Shown here: positions 57,476-64,000 of the stretch, one piece after another
Position numbering within the stretch: the stretch's first letter is position 1
Layout of the letters: the number at the start of each line of letters is the position of its first letter
Assembly: GCA_033065855.1 (NCBI GenBank)
Contig: JAVXUO010002124.1
Coordinates: 34,553 to 98,552 of the forward strand
Reading direction: 5' to 3'
DNA from: Escallonia rubra
Lineage: Eukaryota; Streptophyta; Magnoliopsida; Escalloniales; Escalloniaceae
Length of the DNA: 64,000 nt
Program-made: the position numbers and the translations under genes
Notes under the pieces: model-generated
The model's input: only the letters and a program-made list of their open reading frames with translations
Told to the model about the DNA's origin: nothing
Database searches by the model: none

Positions 57476-59323
57476 CTGCAGATGCAGGCGACCAGAAGGG
57501 GATACAAATCAAACACTTAAACATGGCCGAAGTTTGCTTTTAAAGCTAGAATATCTGCTGGCCATTATTGTTATGCCTTAGTAAAGATACATATGATGAT
57601 GGCATGGCATACTGCATAAGGAACTTTGTTTTGGCCAGTAATCTGCTACTGAACTGTTTCAAACTAACTAAACTTTCACATTTGATTTCAAGTTAAATCC
57701 CTCCATCTTTCCTTGTTCATGGCCACAATAATCTGTTAAAAGTGCAAATAGTGGATATCCGTGCTATAAAAATGGACATTCATAAGAGTGATCTTTGGAA
57801 CAACTGCCAAACGTCGCATATATTCAGTACTGTGAGCCTGAGGGAGTATGATTGTCTGTTTTCTATGTGTCGTATTATGTTTGAGTGTGTCTTTTCTCTC
57901 TCTCCTTTGTTTCGATGTGCTGTAGAAACGCGGAGGAGGTTTTCCAGATCAGTAGAATAACTGCAACAGACAACACAGAGATATACCTTGGGCAACCCTT
58001 ACTCCTTTGAAGCCAACAATCCACAGGCCATGTAGGAACAGTTTATAGCCATTAAACTTATCTGCTATAACCCATCATTGAAAAAGAAGCTTTCTTTGCG
58101 CTTTGAGTTTTGGCTGTTGATGATTAGGTTAGAGGTCCCAACACACTGTACATAGACCTTAGAAGATATGATTAACTTATCATCACGCTGTAGGTAGATG
58201 TTTCCCTCATCTGAATGAAGATTATATGTTTCAAGTAGTTATAGGTTGAGTACATGAAGATTAACTCAAGAGTCAAATAAATTCTTTTTGAAAGCAAATC
58301 ATTAAGTTCTCAGTTGCCATAATAGCTTACACTGTCAATGTCCCAACAGTGTCTGCTAAATAAAATCTAATGGTAGAAGTACAACTAAAGAATATTGGTT
58401 GATGACATGCAATCAAGAAAATTGCAACACCTCATTAGGTTTTTTAGTTCGCACCGCAAGATCTCATTATTATAAGCATTGTTTTCCTTCTAATTTTAGG
58501 GCATCAACATCATTTTTTATAGCAACTGTTAGATAGCATGTTTACAAAATTGAAACAACAAAAATAGGTTTGAAAGGGGCCCGGCAGGCTTGAGCTACAA
58601 ACTAAAAGAGGATGGGAATAAAGAGGGTGCACTCCCTTCAGTATTACCCATAAAAAGGGTCATGTAACCAAAAGAAGGCCTAAAGTTGGATAGGCTACAA
58701 AAGGGGCCCGGCAGGCTTTAGGTGTACTTATCTCAATTTTTTAACTAAAAAAGTTAGCTCCTAAGAGAGCACATTATTACTTCCTCTGTTTCGAAATATT
58801 TGTCCCAGATGACATTTTACAGACTCCTGTAACTGGATTTGAACAAGTAAACAACGACTTTGTTCATTGTTTTTGGCGTAGTTTGACTTACCAAACAACT
58901 CTTGTTTGGTCAGTTTAGACGATCTACTCATATGCGCAAAAAGTCAAACGGAGCCCTAATCATAAAATGGAGGGAGTAGTTGTTTTGACACCAAATAGGA
59001 TTCTTATCTGCATATCTTCCATTACAGAAGCGGCATATATAGCAATGATGCGAGTAAAGAACATCAAGTCGTCAACTATCATACTAGATAAAAAACCAAG
59101 TGTCACAGTTACCAAGGAAATTTACTTCTCCAAAGTCCAAAGAGCAAACTCCTAGAAGTAGAACGGGATGAAACTTAATTCCTAATTTTCTATAAGGACC
59201 ACAATCATAAACCCATTCACCCAACCTCTAGGTTTACGAATATAAAAAATCTAACCTTGAACCTTCATTAGAAATTCTGGTACATGACTTTCCTAAACAA
59301 AGGAGAAATTGACCTCTAAAAAC
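57476..59323. other. MAP70 intron 1, proximal part
   Basis: I searched the minus strand here and up to 64000 for a MAP70 first exon ending in one base of an Asp codon and found none. Apart from a MITE (58780-58976) nothing recognisable is present. The gene may continue past the window. Confidence 0.5.
58780..58976. mobile_element. Stowaway-like MITE in MAP70 intron 1
   Basis: Left end CTTCCTCTGTTTCG, right end (other strand) CTCCCTCCATTTTATG, flanked by TA at 58778-58779 and 58977-58978. 197 bp, non-coding. Same family as the element starting at 63961. Confidence 0.8.
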
Positions 59324-61340
59324 TGGTATCAGAGCCAACCAAAGGCCATCAAATACTAGGGAGCCCAAGGAAGTGTCTTGTTTAGCAAACCATTTAACAG
59401 GAATCGTAAACTTAGACCATAAAACTGAGATAATTGGGCTACTAAACCAGTAAATAAATGTATCTCATGAAACCTTAAGTATTTGTAAAAATCATGGCAG
59501 ATGATATTACAAATATTAGACGAGTTAAACAAATCAAAGAAAAGCCGAGACGTCAAAAACGACGACGTACAACAAGATAACTTCTTACCAAACTCTAGAA
59601 GAATGACACTGATATGTCAATATGCTATAACACAGAATAAATTATAGCATATACAGGTAGTGAAGATGATAGAAAACCATCTCTGAGTTGTTCAAAACAG
59701 ACACCGGGTCAATTGAAAGGAATGGGTGTGCTGTAGAAAGATTAATTTAATGACTACTTCAAAAAAGTAGAAAAAGAAATATATGAAGCCGGTGACCCTA
59801 AAGTGGATATACTCGGACGACCATCAGGAAAAATTGACTACTACTTTTTGCTAAAAGGAAGGAGGCCAGTCTTCTATCATCTACAGAAATTTTACCAATG
59901 AAGAATTTAGTTGGAATTGCAGACAAGTAGGCCATAAATAATGGCAATGCAAACTTAAGAAACTAAGACCAGCACACCAGTCTTGGAACATAATGCAAGG
60001 CTGGAACTTCAAAGAAAGGTTTCATAGCAAGCAATTCACTACACTTACAAGTAACAAGAGGGAAAGTGCAAAAAACACAATTAATCAAAGCAGTAAAATG
60101 GTAACCTCCACCTAAAATGAAGATGATAAATCTATAGAGGAGAGTATTGTGAACACCTATGTTACGCCAAAAGCTCAAGATAATTAAACAAAGCTGTTTT
60201 ATAATCTAGGGCTACGCAAAGCAACTAAAAACCTCTATCGAGATGTATGGTATTGTTTACAAGAAAACCAAAGGAAGCAGTTAAGTAGAAGTCTCAGCAA
60301 TCTTATTGATTATGGTAAGGATCTAGAAATAAGGCTTAACATAAAAAGAAAGGAAGATGGGGAATTAGTTCTACTTGAAACTGAAAAATTGGATTAAATT
60401 TTCCGAAGAGCTAAAATCCTTATTACCATCTGATATAAATATTAAGAAAAAAAAATCTAGCAAAGAAAGAAAATGAACATGAAGAAATCCTTCAAATGTT
60501 CGAAATAAAAATTCATAAATTGTGATGGCCAAGCTTCTGGCTATTATCAACAAAATAAATCACAAGCGCATTGAATCTCGGACTAGTTAATAAAATTGTG
60601 TAGATTTTCATTTAGTTGAAGTCGAAGTCAAACCCATAATCAAATATGCTCTTGCAAACATGGGATTTAGTCCGAGAATCAACACAATCCACATTTTGTC
60701 TACTCCATTGGAAAGAAGCCAATAAAATTCTATCAGCATATGAAATCTAGTTTATTTATCTTTCAACTAATAAATATCTAATGAATAAATGGTGCTGATA
60801 AATTTTGGAATACATATAAACCAGAGAAAGACAAAGTAAAAGAATCAATTTTCACGCCACAATAAAATACGTGATAGCCATCACGAATCAACATGCTTTT
60901 ACGGTGGACAAAGAATGGTAGTTTTAGGAGGGTGCAATGCATTCATAAAACCTTCAATATTGGGATTAGACAAAGTAATCAAGCTCTACGAGAGTTCAGC
61001 ACTTAAAGGACTAAAAGATTCTGATTTTCGTAGCCAAACATATGAGCTATATAAATTGGTTTGTAATAATAGAATAAGCATGATTGAAATGGATACCAAT
61101 ATCAATGAAAAGTGACAAAACCAAGTAAGATGTCAGAAAAGAAGGCAAAGGTCCTGCCATGTAAGAGTTCCAGAAAAAGAAATCCAAAGCAAGGGGGCCT
61201 ACAAAAATATTCGAACTTGGCACTATTTTTTTTGTGGAATCCTATGTGAAGTCCACTGTTTATATATAAAAGAGTTTGGATTTGGTTCGGTAAGACAGAG
61301 GTGCTTGAGAGTTTGTTAAGTGTGGGAGCTAGATACAACC
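59324..61340 (+). mobile_element. Decayed retroelement or pararetrovirus-like copy, left arm of an inverted pair
   Basis: Starts with TGGTATCAGAGC (59324-59335), the initiator-tRNA-Met primer site. It continues with broken coding sequence including a damaged CCHC zinc knuckle near 59908-59947 (first Cys is Ser, an internal stop) and a later frame at 60915-61115. Then come a TATATATAAAAGAG promoter-like word at 61259 and an AATAAA at 61390. No reverse transcriptase or integrase is present in this 2 kb. The layout (primer site, capsid-like knuckle, terminal TATA and polyadenylation words) fits either a non-autonomous LTR element or a deleted endogenous pararetrovirus; I cannot decide. Confidence 0.6.
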
Positions 61341-61849
61341 GAAAGAAACATTTCTTTCTCTTGTTATGATGTAATTTCTCTTTTGGAGTGAATAAAAAGT
61401 CCTTACTTTCATTACTTATTCTGATGCTGCTTTTGCATTCTTATATCCTTGAGGCTTGAGAGTGTTTGATTATAAAAAGAAAGTAAGGCTTCTAGCTGCA
61501 TAAGCTTGCATTTGAAAAGCTTGACTACTAGACTGCAACAGAAGAAGCGTGACAGAGATGAACTCAAAAGACGACCACAGGATGAACGTAAGTGACAAAG
61601 TATATTTGTAGAAGATATATTAGGAAATTATAGATAGTATGCATGCGATATATTGCAAATGAATCAAACACTATTTAATTATTAAAATTCTTAAGGTTAT
61701 AAAGCAAAGAAAAACCTATTGCATAAAAACCCGTTAGTCCCCCACATGCCAAGTGGAGTAGCTTTTCCATAATAAAGTTCCATTTGGGTAACCATACGGG
61801 AATTTCCCCTTCCTTTTTATTGTATTCTTTCACACTTGCACACACACTA
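61341..61849. other. Spacer between the two retroelement arms
   Basis: Sequence between the facing 3' ends; AT-rich, includes AATAAA near 61390 and no gene. Confidence 0.5.
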
Positions 61850-63320
61850 GTACTCACAAATTTGGCAAACTCTTAAGCACATCTGTCTTATCAAATGCAG
61901 TTCAAGCTCTTTTTATAAATGCAAACTTTATTAAAATAATGCAAACTTATTATTATGGTAGGGCCCCTTGCCTTGGATTCTTTTTTCTAGAACTCTCACA
62001 TGACATAAAATTGGGTTTTTATTTCAGACATCCCAGTTGGTTTTGTCACTTTTCGTCGATACTATTATCCATTTCAATGATGCTTATTCTGTTGTCACAA
62101 CCCAATTTATGTAGCTGATATTTTGGCTAAGAAAATCAGGCTCTTCGGGTTTTTCATTGCTGAACTGCTTGTAGAGCTTGATTACTTTGTCTAATCTCAA
62201 TCTTGAATATTTTAATGCATTGCATCCTCATAGAACAATGGTCCATTGCAAAAGCATGTTGGTTCTTGATTTGCTATCATATTTTCCATAGAGACATAAA
62301 CAAAACTTTATTAACGTGAGCAAAACTGATTCTTTCAATTTCATCCTTCCGTGGCAATTATGTATCTCATAGTCTATCAGCAAAATTTATCTTCATTAGA
62401 TTTTTATTACTTAAATGATAAATAAACCAGATTTCATCTGGCTCATAAAATATTGTTCACTTCTTTCCGCCCGAGTTCAAAATTTTGATGATTCTCGAAC
62501 TGAACCCCATGACCAGAAGTGCATATGTTCTTATGGTTGAGTAACCTTCGATTAAATGGAAACCTTCACAACTTATCTCAATTGGTATCAACTAGTTCAC
62601 GTTCGATCCACTCGTGATTGATTTCGTTTGATGGTTAGCCTGAAACTTGCCTATCCACAATCACAGTTTATCAATATTTCACATGACGCATCCAAAGAAA
62701 TCCGTCATGCTCATTTTCTTTCTTTTCTAGATTTTTCATCTGCAAGTGATATAAGGTGGTAATAGGGATACTAGTTCTTCTAAAACTAAATCCTATATTT
62801 TTTTTTCTTTTGTAGAATTAGTTCTCCATGTTCCGTTTCTATGTTAAGCCTTGTTTCCATCACCTTACCATAATGAGTTAGATTGCTGAGAGTCCTTCTT
62901 AACTCTTTCCTCAGGTTTTCACACAGACAAGCAATGCATTTACAAAGAGGTTTTCAGTTTCTGTATATAGCCCTCAATTATAAAAAGATTCATATTATTA
63001 TCTTGGGCTTCTGTTATGATAAAGGGGTTTACAATACTCTCCTCTCAAAACTTGTATTCACTTTGGTGGAGGTTACCATTTTGGTCTCCTGATTAGTTTT
63101 GTTAGTTGCACTTCCCTTTAGGGTAGTCAGGTTTTGTTCGGTTAACAATTTGCTTGCTATTGTTGTTGATGTTTCAGCCTTGCACTCCTCGTTCCAAGAC
63201 TGACGTGCTGGTCTTGGTTTCTTAAGTCTGCATTGCCATGATTTATGGCCTTCTGGTTGGCAGTTCCAACAAATTTTCTAAACTGATTTCTTCACTGGGG
63301 AAATCACCTCAATCTTCTAA
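61850..63320 (-). mobile_element. Second copy of the same retroelement, inverted (right arm)
   Basis: On the minus strand this matches 59870-61340 block by block: the zinc knuckle region (63230-63271 here), the LDKVIKLY-coding word near 62180, the NRISxIEMD-coding word near 62085 and the AAGAGxTTG/GTGCTTxAGAGTTTG leader near 61880-61920. Here the knuckle is intact as CWNCQPEGHKSWQC (CX2CX4HX4C), but frameshifts occur elsewhere. The copies lie tail to tail, so a transcript through them could fold into a long hairpin, although they are clearly diverged. Confidence 0.65.
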
Positions 63321-63394
63321 TTGCATACTTAGCTGGAGCAACCCATGACCAATGCATCCCGCCATCCACTTATCATTCACTAGTCGCCTCCTTA

Positions 63395-63865
63395 AGTTGG
63401 TGGATCAAATGCAAAGTTGATGTAGCTGTACGAGCTGCATCAGGTTTAGCTAGAGTTGCTAGTGTTTTTCGTGATGACTGCGGTGGGTGGATTTCTGGAT
63501 TTATGCAGAGTATACAAATGACCTCTAGTCGCCAAGCTGCAGTTTGGGCTATTTGGAAGGGCATGGAAATTGCTAGGCAGAGAGATATTTCCAGGATGGT
63601 AATTGAATAAGATGCCCTCGAAGTAGTTGAGGCTATTAAAATACTATGATGGATCCAGACGAAAGCATCATTCTTTATATTCGTCGGCTTCTACAAGAAA
63701 ATTGGGAATGCAAAATAGTGTCTAATCGGCATGAAACCAATATATGTGCGAATAGCGAAGGCTAGCTTTTTAAATCCTGTTGGAATTCGGCTACTCGACC
63801 TCCCTCTAGCTGATTTACTGGAAGATCTGGCTGAGGACATGCGTGGCGAAAGGAGCTAACGCAGG
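63395..63865 (+). pseudogene. Retroelement-type RNase H domain fragment
   Basis: Reads KCKVDVAVRAASGLARVASV then FRDDCGGWISGF, QAAVWAIWKGMEIARQRDIS and, after a stop at 63608, a frame with ADLLEDLAEDMRGE. This is the plant RVT_3/RNase H-like fold common at the end of LINE-derived genes. The conserved Glu before the WAIW motif is Ala here. The stop and frame shifts make it a pseudogene. It may come from a separate LINE or retroposed gene inserted beside the retroelement pair. Confidence 0.7.
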
Positions 63866-63960
63866 CTTCCTAGGTTAGTTTCCTTTTATTTCAATACTGT
63901 TAAAAAAGAAAGAAAGAAAGAAAGAAATCCTACCTCATAAGACAACACAACACAGTATTA

Positions 63961-64000
63961 CTTGCTCCGTTTCATAATATTTGTCCCATTTGACTTTTTG
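63961..64000. mobile_element. Start of a Stowaway-like MITE, cut by the window end
   Basis: After TA at 63959-63960, CTTGCTCCGTTTCATAATAT and TTTGTCCC repeat the opening of the MITE at 58780. Only 40 bases are visible. Confidence 0.65.

Noticed and set aside
59963..60553. Minus-strand frames in the left retroelement arm as MAP70 exon 1
   Set aside because: None carries MAP70 N-terminal character or a donor in the required phase; they are shadows of the plus-strand element.

Overview
The window is nuclear DNA from a flowering plant, most likely a eudicot. It is AT-rich, its genes are split by GT-AG introns, and its intergenic and intronic DNA is packed with plant transposons (chromovirus LTR elements, Mutator-like, hAT and Stowaway elements, a TRIM). 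The species cannot be fixed from sequence alone.

Three host genes could be rebuilt exon by exon with matching phases. (1) 5408-9650, plus strand: a family-31 glycoside hydrolase of the YihQ/sulfoquinovosidase-like type, 8 exons, 866 residues. (2) 27905-48968, minus strand: an organelle-targeted DNA gyrase subunit B, 21 exons spread over 21 kb, 728 residues. (3) 53557-57475, minus strand: the body and C-terminus of a MAP70 microtubule-associated protein. Its first exon lies beyond 64000, behind a first intron longer than 6.5 kb. A fourth, unrecognised gene survives only as a two-exon 3' tail at 10224-10587 (minus). The three genes share no pathway; they act in sugar or sulfolipid-sugar turnover, organelle DNA topology and the cortical cytoskeleton.

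Layout: 1-5400 holds simple repeats and an old direct duplication. One copy carries a hAT-type element with a perfect 8-bp target duplication and a second inverted-repeat insertion. 9651-15110 is gene-poor. 15111-24200 is a nested structure: a Mutator-like element split by a decayed chromovirus (partial internal copy, LTR, full-length degraded internal region, LTR), itself interrupted by a 1.3-kb insertion. 24201-27904 holds satellites and tandem repeats but no gene. The gyrase introns carry a Stowaway MITE next to a 5' splice site, inverted copies of a dispersed repeat, a LINE fragment, and a 252-bp TRIM whose 3' LTR is split by a Mutator-like element. A third Mutator-like element with a GC-rich interior (49212-50295) lies just upstream of gyrase. 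The MAP70 first intron holds two tail-to-tail retroelement copies, an RNase H fragment and two related MITEs.

Nothing resembles a new defence or metabolic system. The strongest unusual signals are the nested insertions with perfect target-site duplications, the TRIM/MULE nest, the loss of catalytic residues in the chromovirus, and a GC-AG intron in MAP70.
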